Position numbers and translations under genes: made by a program
NCBI GenBank assembly: GCA_021323165.1
Contig: JAJTCJ010000008.1
Location: forward strand, 1-44,416
Length of the DNA stretch: 44,416 nucleotides
Direction of reading: 5' to 3'
Source: Bacteroidota bacterium
GTDB lineage: Bacteria > Bacteroidota > Bacteroidia > 2-12-FULL-35-15
Part shown: positions 8,307-16,127 of the stretch, piece by piece
How positions within the stretch are numbered: the stretch's first letter is position 1
Layout: every line of letters starts with the position of its first letter
The notes under the pieces: model-generated
The model's database searches: none
Seen by the model: the letters and a program-made list of their open reading frames with translations, nothing else
Told to the model about the DNA's origin: nothing

Positions 8307-8996
8307 ATGTTCAGTATAAAAGGTTCTAAGAAAACCATATTCGTAAATTTATTTGTATTGCTCTTAGCAACCGGGGTATTTTTCTATGCTTTTTTTATCC
8401 ACGATAATTCCAAGCCTTTACGCTATCTCGCGATCTTTGGTCCGAAGGAATACGAATCTAAAAATGGGAAAGTTGATACTACCTATCATACTGTTCCAAA
8501 TTTTCATTTTACTGATCAGGATGGAAAAGTTATAACGCAAAAAGACTTTGATGGAACCATCTATGTAACCGATTTCTTTTTCACGACCTGTCACAGCATC
8601 TGTCCGGTTATGAGTGATCAGATGGAACGTGTTTACAATAAATACAAAAACAATAAGGAAGTAAAATTTCTCTCACATACCGTAGACCCTGAAATAGATT
8701 CTGTAGAACAATTAAAAGCTTATGCATTGAAGCATAATGCTCAGAACGGACAATGGCATTTTGTAACAGGTGAAAAATCGGAGTTATATGGAATCGCCAG
8801 AAAAGGCTATTTCCTGGATGCACAGGAAGGTGATGGCGGCCCTGATGACTTTATTCATACCCAAAACTTTGCTCTTATCGATAAAGATAAAAGGATCAGA
8901 GGTTATTACGATGGAATAGACTCAAGTGATGTTGACCAGCTGATCCGAGATATAGAATTGCTTTTAAAGGAGTATCACTTTAAGGAGAGAAAGTAG
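8307..8996 (+). CDS. SCO1/SenC family copper chaperone
   Basis: A 229-residue protein with one N-terminal membrane anchor (residues about 10-31) and a periplasmic thioredoxin-like SCO domain. The copper ligands are all visible: CHSIC with C95 and C99 followed by P100, and H184 in DDFIHTQNFALID. SCO proteins deliver copper to, or reduce cysteines of, the CuA site in subunit II of cytochrome c oxidase. The sequence VDPEIDSVEQLKAYALKHN is also typical of the family. It is the last gene of the GNAT-TlpA-SCO operon and is followed 11 bases later by a strong hairpin terminator. Confidence 0.93.
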   Translation: MFSIKGSKKTIFVNLFVLLLATGVFFYAFFIHDNSKPLRYLAIFGPKEYESKNGKVDTTYHTVPNFHFTDQDGKVITQKDFDGTIYVTDFFFTTCHSICPVMSDQMERVYNKYKNNKEVKFLSHTVDPEIDSVEQLKAYALKHNAQNGQWHFVTGEKSELYGIARKGYFLDAQEGDGGPDDFIHTQNFALIDKDKRIRGYYDGIDSSDVDQLIRDIELLLKEYHFKERK

Positions 8997-9006
8997 TTCG
9001 GATTCA

Positions 9007-9042
9007 ATAAAAAACGATCTGCTTTCACAGATCGTTTTTTTT
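9007..9042. terminator. Bidirectional terminator after the SCO operon
   Basis: Arms AAAACGATCTG (9011-9021) and CAGATCGTTTT (9028-9038) form an 11-bp stem with a six-base loop and A/T-rich flanks. It lies between the SCO gene and the convergent thioredoxin-fold gene ending at 9055. Confidence 0.9.
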
Positions 9043-9054
9043 AATCATATTATT

Positions 9055-9672
9055 TTATTCGACTCTTTTGATGCTGCAACCAACAGATTTGGTTGAATTG
9101 TTTTTTATTGATTTACCTGTCGCCATTGCAGTTACTGCATCCTTAAGGTAATGTTCTTTTGCATCATTTGGTTCTTTGATATTATCATCGATCGCGCCAC
9201 GATAAGCTAATTTACCCGATTTGTCAAATAAAAAGCAATGAGGAGTTCTTGTCGCGCCAAACGCATTTGCCAAATTTGAATTTTTATCCATTACATAACT
9301 GAATGTATATCCCTGAGCCTTCGCATAGCTTTTCATTGCATCAAAAGAATCCTCTTCCGTACGTTGAGCTTCATTGGAATTAACCAGGATCATTCCTACT
9401 TTATTTTGTTTGGTAAGTGCCCCAAGTTCCTTTATCCGGCTTTCGCTGAGTTTTACATAAGGGCAGGTGTTACATGAAAAAATCACTAACAATCCGTTTT
9501 CAGCTTTAGCATCACTAAGTGATACTTCCTTGCCGCTTACATCCATCATTTTTGTGTCTGCATTGGGCATTGGAGTTCCTATCTCCAATTCAGGATTAAT
9601 AGTTAATCTAAACCCAATAGTTATCATACCAAGAACCACAGCAGCGGAAGACATTAAAATTGCTTTTTTCAT
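9055..9672 (-). CDS. Thioredoxin/AhpC-fold redox protein, membrane-anchored or periplasmic
   Basis: A 205-residue protein beginning MKKAILMSSAAVVLGMITIG, a signal peptide or anchor. The upstream in-frame ATG at 9721-9723 would add 17 residues unlike a signal sequence, so the start at 9672 is preferred. The domain resembles the thioredoxin family found near peroxiredoxins: LLVIFSCNTCPYVKLSESRI, with the C67-x-x-C70 pair directly followed by proline, and the cis-proline region FGATRTPHCFLFD. The loop RGAIDDNIKEPNDAKEHYL is conserved in this family (often annotated thioredoxin family protein or redoxin). Its partner is unknown. It converges with the SCO operon, so envelope redox chemistry is a shared theme. 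Confidence 0.85.
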   Translation of the reverse strand: MKKAILMSSAAVVLGMITIGFRLTINPELEIGTPMPNADTKMMDVSGKEVSLSDAKAENGLLVIFSCNTCPYVKLSESRIKELGALTKQNKVGMILVNSNEAQRTEEDSFDAMKSYAKAQGYTFSYVMDKNSNLANAFGATRTPHCFLFDKSGKLAYRGAIDDNIKEPNDAKEHYLKDAVTAMATGKSIKNNSTKSVGCSIKRVE

Positions 9673-9727
9673 TTTTAGTTTTTTTGAATTTTGTAGAATA
9701 AATTTACAAAAATCAAACCACATTACC

Positions 9728-10795
9728 CTAATTTCTTATTAACTCTTTGTAAACGAATTGTTCCTGTAACGATTCAAAAGGACGATAAACATAATAGACG
9801 TAATCACCCTTCACCCTAATATGCTCCACATAACGATTTAACAGCTTAAAAGATCCCGTTATTTTACCCGTTTTAAGATCGATGTGTTTAAGAAAATAAT
9901 ATCCGTTCTTTTGATAAAGAGCATAAACGTTATTGTTTTCCTTATCTAAAATTACCTCATGCTTCCATTCACGCCAGCTTTTAGGATGATGATAATCAAT
10001 AAAAACAGAATCGATCAGTTCATGCTTTTTATTATAGGAGAGAATTGAATTACTGTAATGATCAAACACCACAATAGTATCATTGATAATATAAAGAGGC
10101 GCATACAGAGGTGTATAAAAAATACTGCTTGTTACTCCGCTCATAACTGCAGCAATTCGGTGCTTATCCACATTATACTCTGCAGCCAGCTTGCGAGCAT
10201 ATAGCTTTTCTTTAGGTTTAAGGAAATAATATTCCATATTGTATTCCTTCAGCTGTTCTTCATCTGTTATAGTTTTCAAAGGAGATACCGAGCTATCCGT
10301 GGTGTTAAAGGCATAATAAGTGAATTCCGGATAATCTTTACTGTAATTTGAAAAATAAATCTTCTCTCCGATGGTATCGATACATGGCGTGATCTTGGCA
10401 TTAAATTCTTCTACAGGGAGCGAAGCAAGACTGATCTGATTATTGGAGATCTTTACGCGAAATACTTTTTCCTTACATAAAACATTTACAAACCCCATAT
10501 AATCTCTATAAAGCTTCAAGGCTTCATCAGGAATATTAAAAGATGAGAGTATTTTTTGTTCTTCATTAACAAGCATTATTTTGGCGCTTGAAAGACTGCG
10601 CGTATAAGTTAATAAGATCATATTCTCTTCATAGAACTCATAATCAGCAACACTGAATCTCCATGTTCCGAAAACCGTATCAGCTTTTCGTTCAGCAGTA
10701 ATAGGAACTTCTTTTAATATGACGACTTTTTGAGCCCATAAATTTAAAGAGAGCAGAATTGATAATACCAACAGAATAAATTTAACAAACCTCAT
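9728..10795 (-). CDS. Secreted protein of unknown function, probably a beta-propeller
   Basis: A 355-residue exported protein with signal peptide MRFVKFILLVLSILLSLNLWAQ. The mature part shows repeating strands with patterns such as DTIGEKIYFSNYSKDYPEFT, INDTIVVFDHYSNSILSYNKK, NNNVYALYQKNGYYFLKHID and VKGDYVYYVYRPFE. These suggest a six- or seven-bladed propeller like those in 6-bladed NHL/DUF proteins of Bacteroidota. No catalytic motif or lipobox is seen and no T9SS domain is present, so it is likely periplasmic. The start is well supported: AAGGAGG lies five bases before the ATG, an unusually strong Shine-Dalgarno for this phylum. I cannot assign a function. Confidence 0.72.
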   Translation of the reverse strand: MRFVKFILLVLSILLSLNLWAQKVVILKEVPITAERKADTVFGTWRFSVADYEFYEENMILLTYTRSLSSAKIMLVNEEQKILSSFNIPDEALKLYRDYMGFVNVLCKEKVFRVKISNNQISLASLPVEEFNAKITPCIDTIGEKIYFSNYSKDYPEFTYYAFNTTDSSVSPLKTITDEEQLKEYNMEYYFLKPKEKLYARKLAAEYNVDKHRIAAVMSGVTSSIFYTPLYAPLYIINDTIVVFDHYSNSILSYNKKHELIDSVFIDYHHPKSWREWKHEVILDKENNNVYALYQKNGYYFLKHIDLKTGKITGSFKLLNRYVEHIRVKGDYVYYVYRPFESLQEQFVYKELIRN

Positions 10796-10800
10796 TTAAA

Positions 10801-10807
10801 CCTCCTT
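10801..10807 (-). promoter_or_regulatory. Strong Shine-Dalgarno for the gene at 9728-10795
   Basis: The minus strand reads AAGGAGG five bases before ATG 10793-10795. Most genes in this window lack such a motif, so it fixes this start and suggests unusually SD-dependent translation. Confidence 0.75.
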
Positions 10808-10851
10808 TTATTTACCAGACGTTTTTTAAAAAAAATTCCATAAATTTATAC

Positions 10852-11475
10852 TTGGAGCATTTATTGGATCCATTTAGCAACCATCAATCAGGTAAAACAT
10901 TTCTTTTGTACGATTTTTATAAAATATTAGAGATTCCAAGGGATGCAAGTCCGGATGATATCCGGAAAGCATATCGTCTAAAAGCAAAGCTCGTACACCC
11001 TGATATAAACAATTCCCCGAAAGCTCACGAAGTATTTACCGTTGTAAACGAGGCTTATGAAGTTCTTATGGACGAGCAGCAGCGCTATCTCCACGATGTT
11101 AAGCTCAATTATGTTGATTCTGCCAAAGCTGAAGCAGAAAGAAAGAAACATTATTATGGTTCTTCCGTGAAGAATAACTCATATTCGAATTTTAATTATG
11201 ACTGGAACAGCTTTGAAAAAGCTGCTAACAAGGAAAAAACAGACGAATATTATTATAAAAAATCACCTTTCTTTTACAACCTCTTTTTCGCAAGCGGTAT
11301 GTTTCTGGGTTTTATTATTGTGATGGTAACATTAACCGGAACTTTTTACCGTTTGTGGCCGTTTCCGTTTGTTCTTATAAGCATTTCAGGTTATATCCTG
11401 ATAAGGGAAGGCTGGCGTGGAATGATGCGTAAAAAAAGCATGCTTGGTGGACTCATTAAATTATTTAAAAAATAA
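10852..11475 (+). CDS. Membrane-anchored J-domain (DnaJ-like) protein
   Basis: A 207-residue protein with an N-terminal J domain (DFYKILEIPRDASPDDIRKA, then KLVHPDINNS with the HPD motif at 49-51). The J domain stimulates the ATPase of Hsp70/DnaK. There is no Gly/Phe region or zinc finger, so this is a type III J-protein. Two hydrophobic segments near residues 145-190 (MFLGFIIVMVTLTG, FPFVLISISGYILI) place it in the inner membrane. No ATG start exists: TTG 10852 is the longest option. TTG 10906 would begin directly before YDFYKIL, as in most J domains. A near-consensus TATACTTG at 10848-10855 overlapping the first TTG favours the later start. Confidence 0.85.
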   Translation: MEHLLDPFSNHQSGKTFLLYDFYKILEIPRDASPDDIRKAYRLKAKLVHPDINNSPKAHEVFTVVNEAYEVLMDEQQRYLHDVKLNYVDSAKAEAERKKHYYGSSVKNNSYSNFNYDWNSFEKAANKEKTDEYYYKKSPFFYNLFFASGMFLGFIIVMVTLTGTFYRLWPFPFVLISISGYILIREGWRGMMRKKSMLGGLIKLFKK

Positions 11476-11506
11476 ATGCTCCTTTTGGGAGCATTTATTT
11501 TTTAAT
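11469..11506. terminator. Bidirectional terminator between the DnaJ-like gene and ilvE
   Basis: A 12-bp stem, AATAAATGCTCC (11471-11482) with GGAGCATTTATT (11488-11499), has a five-base loop followed by T residues. The DnaJ-like stop codon lies inside the left arm; ilvE ends at 11519 from the other side. Confidence 0.88.
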
Positions 11507-11518
11507 ATCAATTATCTT

Positions 11519-12592
11519 TTATCCTACTTTGTACATCCAGTTATGTTTGTCTTCGGATTTTCCTTTACGGATATTTTCCAATTCCTGAGAAACACGGTTA
11601 GAGAAAATTCTTCCTGTTACCGGAGGTAAAACGTAATCTTTACCTTCAAAACCTATTGTAGAGATATGAGCAATAGTAGCTGCAGTACCAGTACCAAAAG
11701 CCTCTTCAAGAGTTCCGCGTTTATGTGCATCAAGCACTTCATCAATACTGATCTTACGCTCCTGAACTTTCATTTTCCAATCGCGTGCAAGGGTTAATAC
11801 ACTGTCACGTGTAATACCTGCAAGAATAGTATCTCCAATCGGAGGAGTAATCAATACATCATCGATCACGATCATTAGATTCATTGTCCCTGATTCTTCA
11901 AGATAGCGGTGATTACGTGCATCCGTCCAGATGATCTGCTGATATCCTCTTTGCTGAGCAAGTTTTGTTGGAAATAATGAACGACCATAGTTCCCGGAAG
12001 CTTTTACATACCCAACTCCACCTTCAACTGCACGTATGTAAGTTGTTTCTACCAAAACTTTTACCGGCTCATTATAATATTTGCCTGCAGGTGATGTAAT
12101 AATGTAAAAACGATAATCATCAGATGGCTTAACACCGATGAATTCATCAGTACCAATTATAAACGGACGGATATATAAAGAAGCACCATCAGTATCTGGA
12201 ACCCAGTCTTTATCCATAAAAACCAACTTTTTCAAACCTTCCATAAAAACTTCTTCAGGAATGGTAGGCATCGCCATACGCTCGGCAGAGATATTAATAC
12301 GTTTATGATTATCAAGCGGACGAAAAAGAGAAACTTCTCCTTTATCATTCTTATAAGCTTTCATACCTTCAAAGATCGCCTGACCGTAGTGTAATGCAGA
12401 AATAGCAGGACTCATCGGAATGGGGCCGTATGGAAGGATCTGTGCATCTTTCCAGGTTCCACTCTCATAATCCGCAAGGAACATGTGATCAGAAAAAAGT
12501 TTACCGAAAGTTATGTGGTTATAGTCAAGTTCATTGATGCGTGAATTCGCGGTCTTCTGAACCTTTATTGAAACCGTTTCTGTTGTTACCAT
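11519..12592 (-). CDS. ilvE: Branched-chain amino acid aminotransferase
   Basis: A 357-residue PLP enzyme of fold type IV that transfers amino groups between leucine, isoleucine or valine and 2-oxoglutarate (EC 2.6.1.42). The length and the sequences SALHYGQAIFEGMKAYK, LYIRPFIIGTDEFIGVKPS and GYVKASGNYGRSL identify the long (mitochondrial-like, BCAT) subgroup. The PLP lysine is expected at K197 in YVKASGNY, and EESGTMNLMIVIDD and FGTGTAATI contact the cofactor. It is a single gene, not clustered with other ilv or leu genes here. I see no leader peptide or T-box-type attenuator upstream. Confidence 0.95.
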   Translation of the reverse strand: MVTTETVSIKVQKTANSRINELDYNHITFGKLFSDHMFLADYESGTWKDAQILPYGPIPMSPAISALHYGQAIFEGMKAYKNDKGEVSLFRPLDNHKRINISAERMAMPTIPEEVFMEGLKKLVFMDKDWVPDTDGASLYIRPFIIGTDEFIGVKPSDDYRFYIITSPAGKYYNEPVKVLVETTYIRAVEGGVGYVKASGNYGRSLFPTKLAQQRGYQQIIWTDARNHRYLEESGTMNLMIVIDDVLITPPIGDTILAGITRDSVLTLARDWKMKVQERKISIDEVLDAHKRGTLEEAFGTGTAATIAHISTIGFEGKDYVLPPVTGRIFSNRVSQELENIRKGKSEDKHNWMYKVG

Positions 12593-12823
12593 AGGATTAT
12601 TTGTGGATAATGTTTGTGTATTTTATAAAATTAAGGAAATAATTTCTGCATTCCAATAACAAAAAATCAAAAAATAGATGAATTAAGGAAAAAGGGAGAT
12701 GAATTGGGCCATTTACTAATATTCATTGGTCATTGAGAGGTGAGTATCAATTCTTTGAGCCGGGATCCTTATGAGGAATATCCTAGTATCAGTTCTTCAA
12801 CTCTGATTATATATGAAAGTAAT

Positions 12824-14239
12824 CTACCTGAATTTGATCTTTCTGGCAGCAAAAAAACACATCTTCAAAAGTATCAAGCCATGCTTAAACCGGGAAATAT
12901 TTGTAGAACCATAAGTTCTTTCTTTATAATGAATAGGTAATTCCACAATGCAAAGATTCAGCTTATGGGCTCCGAACAAAAGATCGAAATCACCAAAAGG
13001 ATCAAATTCACCAAAGAATTTCCTGTTATCCGCCAAACGTTTATAATCTTTTTTGAATATTACTTTTGTACCGCATAAAGTGTCTTTAAATCGCTGATCA
13101 AGAAGCCAGGTGAAAGCGATGCTAAAAAACTTATTCCCCAATAAATTAATTGTACTCATTGCATTCTTATCCATCTGATACACCAACCTGGATCCATTTA
13201 CAAAATCAGCTTTACCCGAAGCTATTATATCATAAAATTTCGGAAGGTCTTCAGGCTGAACTGTCAGATCAGCATCAAGAATCATAAGAATGTCACCTGA
13301 AGCCATTTCAAATCCTTTACGCACAGCAAAACTCTTTCCGGGAGTATTACACTGGGTTATTTTAATATCCTTAGCTTCAGAATATTTTTTCTGCACTTTC
13401 ACAATTCGTTCCCAGGTATCATCTTTAGAATTCCCTTCCACGAAGATGATCTCAGTATGACTGCCCATGTTCGGTATGCGCCTTATAGCATTTTCAATAT
13501 TTCCGCTTTCGTTACGGGCAGGAATTATAACAGAAACAGAATAATCTTTTACTTGTAGTGTACCCTCACTTCTATCAATAGGTTTTGCAAAAGTAAAATT
13601 ATTGATACTAAACAATCTGATAAAAGGGAGCTTAGCAAGTATATTATTGAAGAGTTCAGATACTAAAGGGATATATACCGGCAAGATCATTCTTCTTGAA
13701 TTCCGATAAACTTTAAAACCTGAGAGCTCAAGAAGATTCTTTATTTCCTCCAGGCTTAACCAATTCTGGGCAGGAGTGTTAGTTTTATAACCTATCAATT
13801 CACCGAATTTCAATATAGGTTCCCACATAAAATTATAATATGTGATAATGATCTTGGTGTTTTCATGACACACATTATGCAGCTGCAAAAAAACATCCTG
13901 AATATCATCTAGGTAGCCGATCAGATTAGATAGAACAATCACATCAAACTTTTCAGTGAACTCAAGTTCTTCTGCCTGCATTACTCGAAGATCAAGATGA
14001 GGGAATTGTTTTTTCGCTTCCTGTATCATTCCCGGACTAAAATCAACTCCAACTTTCCTTTTTGCTTTTATCCCATTAAGCAATTCCCCTGTCCCGCATC
14101 CGATCTCAAGAACAAAATGGTCCTCATGAATAAAATAATCAGAATATCGGGTAATATCATTCCAATAATAGCCTTTGGCCTTTCGTTGTTTAATACGTTT
14201 GGCGGAAAGCTCATCGAAATATTTTATTTTGGTTTTCAA
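12824..14239 (-). CDS. Fusion of SAM methyltransferase and family 2 glycosyltransferase
   Basis: A 471-residue two-domain enzyme. Residues 1 to about 215 are a class I SAM-dependent methyltransferase (motif I VLEIGCGTGELL near 43, acidic GVDFSPGM, then FDVIVLSNLIGYLDD). Residues about 230-471 are a GT2 transferase: SVSVIIPARNESGNIENAI, the DADLTVQPEDL metal-binding DxD, VNGSRLVYQMD and a terminal YKERTYGSTN. GT2 enzymes of this look (DPM/ArnC-like) transfer sugars to polyprenyl phosphate, but no C-terminal membrane pair is evident. The start codon is TTG (14237-14239), one base after the stop of the upstream membrane protein, indicating translational coupling. The acceptor is unknown; the context suggests a lipid-linked or surface glycan. 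Confidence 0.88.
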   Translation of the reverse strand: MKTKIKYFDELSAKRIKQRKAKGYYWNDITRYSDYFIHEDHFVLEIGCGTGELLNGIKAKRKVGVDFSPGMIQEAKKQFPHLDLRVMQAEELEFTEKFDVIVLSNLIGYLDDIQDVFLQLHNVCHENTKIIITYYNFMWEPILKFGELIGYKTNTPAQNWLSLEEIKNLLELSGFKVYRNSRRMILPVYIPLVSELFNNILAKLPFIRLFSINNFTFAKPIDRSEGTLQVKDYSVSVIIPARNESGNIENAIRRIPNMGSHTEIIFVEGNSKDDTWERIVKVQKKYSEAKDIKITQCNTPGKSFAVRKGFEMASGDILMILDADLTVQPEDLPKFYDIIASGKADFVNGSRLVYQMDKNAMSTINLLGNKFFSIAFTWLLDQRFKDTLCGTKVIFKKDYKRLADNRKFFGEFDPFGDFDLLFGAHKLNLCIVELPIHYKERTYGSTNISRFKHGLILLKMCFFAARKIKFR

Positions 14240-14240
14240 T

Positions 14241-16058
14241 TTATGGTACAGGACGATTTACTTCAACAACAAACAAACGTAATGTTTCTTTTGCTGATAT
14301 ATTGTCAGCGGAAGCAAATAAAATATTGGGGAATTCAGTATTAACTGAAACATATTTCCCTGTTGATACAGATCTCAATGCAATTTGATTATCACCTTCT
14401 TTAAGATAAATGATCTCAAATCTTTCGTTAATCCCAACGTTATCGGCATTAGCGAGGAGCACGTTGTTATATTGTTTCGCGACAGTTAAAAAACTCTTTC
14501 CATTAAAACAAATTGAAATCGTTCCGTCATCATAGCAGTAGATACTGAAATCAGAAAATTCAGGAATATACTCTTTGGCGTAAGAAGCTAAAGCATTTTG
14601 TGCATTTGGATTAACAGCAATATATTTCAGATTGTATCCGCGAAAATGAACATTATATTTTTTAAAACTGTTTTCAAAATATTGCTGTGAATATTCAACC
14701 TGATGCAAGCCCTTAATTCTTCTTTCCCAATCGTAGGGTTTAAGAAGATCATACCATTCAGGATTAGGTTTGGTTTGAAACAATCCTTTAAAATATGCTT
14801 CTTTAGTCATATCATCATAATGAATAAGACCATTCTTATATTGCCATGTTTGAAAAAGATTAAAAGCTATAAACAAAGCTATCAGGGGGACTGCAACAAA
14901 AGAAACGAGTTTTTTCTTTGACAATGTTACCGCAAAACCGGAAGCTAAAGGGATACTTAAAAGTGGATAATAATCTATCATAGGCCTAAGTCCCCAGCTG
15001 ATCCCGTAACTCCAGGCCCACCAGGAAGACAAAAGATAAATTGTTAAGGGCATTATGACCAGCAATCCCCAGAAAACATTACGCTGAATTTTATATAATC
15101 TAAATAATCCGATTATTGCAAATATGAAAATCGGACTATAAATAAATAATCCTTTTCTGAAGCTGAATAGAAACGGGATGATCTGAGGACTATTAAAGAT
15201 AAAATGTTCGTCAATATAAACATCATAGAGCCATTTACCTGTGGCATATTTCCAATACATCATTTGAAGAGAGCCAATAAGAATTGTGATGACGATTGAA
15301 AGAACGATAATTCCAAATTGTGGTTTAATAAACTTCATCAATGAATTAAATCCGCCTTTTGAAACCATAGCATCAATTAAAAAATATAAGAGAAGTGTTA
15401 TAGCCAAAGGCCTTATAAGGATGCTCAATCCAAATACAGCAGCAAAGAGCAATACATGTTTTTTTGTGCCGGTATTCAGCCATTCGGAGAAATGAAAAAG
15501 ACAAGCACAGATCAATGAAAAAGAAACCGCATGAGGCATTAATCCTTCAACAGTTGAATACCATAGAAGATTAGTCGCTAAAACAACGCATATCAATGTA
15601 AGGGCTACTACCTTTTCCGAATATGTCTTTATCAGCAGCTTACGAATATAAAAAAGTCCGATCAACAGATATATGAGAACACCGATACTTACAGCATTCT
15701 GATAACAAAAAGAATAACCATCCTGAGAAGCTCCCGTTATTTTAGCAGTTAAATGACCGGCTAAAAAGAAGGGAGAAAGTGCGACACTTAAACCCATTGG
15801 ATGTTTTATCAGTCGTTTGCCCCCTTCAATCTTATAATACCAGATCTTATTGCTGAAGAAAGCAGGATCCTTATCAATAAAATTTAAACGGAGGTCACCA
15901 TAAATAAAAGCTGCCGGCAGATAAGTATAATAACTTGGCGCATCAATAATGACCCTGTTCTTTTTCCAGATATTATAATAGAAAAAAGCACTTATGATAA
16001 AAAGGACGATCAGGATAATAGACCATTGAGAGTATTTTCGATTTACAATCTTGTTCAT
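14241..16058 (-). CDS. GT-C-like polytopic membrane protein with C-terminal fascin-like beta-trefoil
   Basis: A 605-residue protein. Residues about 15-415 hold roughly ten to twelve membrane segments, with an early periplasmic loop containing DAPSYYTYLPAAFIYGDL and a HPMGLS motif. This layout fits GT-C glycosyltransferases of the GT39/ArnT/PMT type that use polyprenyl-phosphate sugars. Residues about 480-600 contain three related repeats (LKYIAVNPN...; GKSFLTVAKQYNNVLLANAD; STGKYVSVNTEFPNILFASA) with the pattern of a fascin-like beta-trefoil, a fold known to bind glycans or actin. Fused to a GT-C core this is unusual. The next gene starts one base after its stop. Family assignment of the membrane part is moderate, of the trefoil moderate to good. 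Confidence 0.78.
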   Translation of the reverse strand: MNKIVNRKYSQWSIILIVLFIISAFFYYNIWKKNRVIIDAPSYYTYLPAAFIYGDLRLNFIDKDPAFFSNKIWYYKIEGGKRLIKHPMGLSVALSPFFLAGHLTAKITGASQDGYSFCYQNAVSIGVLIYLLIGLFYIRKLLIKTYSEKVVALTLICVVLATNLLWYSTVEGLMPHAVSFSLICACLFHFSEWLNTGTKKHVLLFAAVFGLSILIRPLAITLLLYFLIDAMVSKGGFNSLMKFIKPQFGIIVLSIVITILIGSLQMMYWKYATGKWLYDVYIDEHFIFNSPQIIPFLFSFRKGLFIYSPIFIFAIIGLFRLYKIQRNVFWGLLVIMPLTIYLLSSWWAWSYGISWGLRPMIDYYPLLSIPLASGFAVTLSKKKLVSFVAVPLIALFIAFNLFQTWQYKNGLIHYDDMTKEAYFKGLFQTKPNPEWYDLLKPYDWERRIKGLHQVEYSQQYFENSFKKYNVHFRGYNLKYIAVNPNAQNALASYAKEYIPEFSDFSIYCYDDGTISICFNGKSFLTVAKQYNNVLLANADNVGINERFEIIYLKEGDNQIALRSVSTGKYVSVNTEFPNILFASADNISAKETLRLFVVEVNRPVP

Positions 16059-16062
16059 TTCT

Positions 16063-16100
16063 TTACACAGAGTAACAGAGGAAACTAAGAACCACGGAGA
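16063..16100. repeat. Degenerate CACAGAG/ACTAAG-type dispersed repeat, copy A
   Basis: A stretch upstream of the GT-C-like gene contains ACACAGAGTAACAGAGG, AACTAAGAA and CCACGGAGA. It is a degenerate member of the same class as the copies at 18214 and 22156. All three lie directly outside start codons. Confidence 0.5.
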
Positions 16101-16127
16101 TCAAAATAACTGAAAAAATTTTTTCGG

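Noticed and set aside
12740-12940. Plus-strand 66-codon ORF with GTG start between ilvE and the MT-GT2 fusion
   Set aside because: About 60% of it overlaps the conserved 3' end of the minus-strand GT2 gene, it has no recognisable motif, and its start lacks promoter support.
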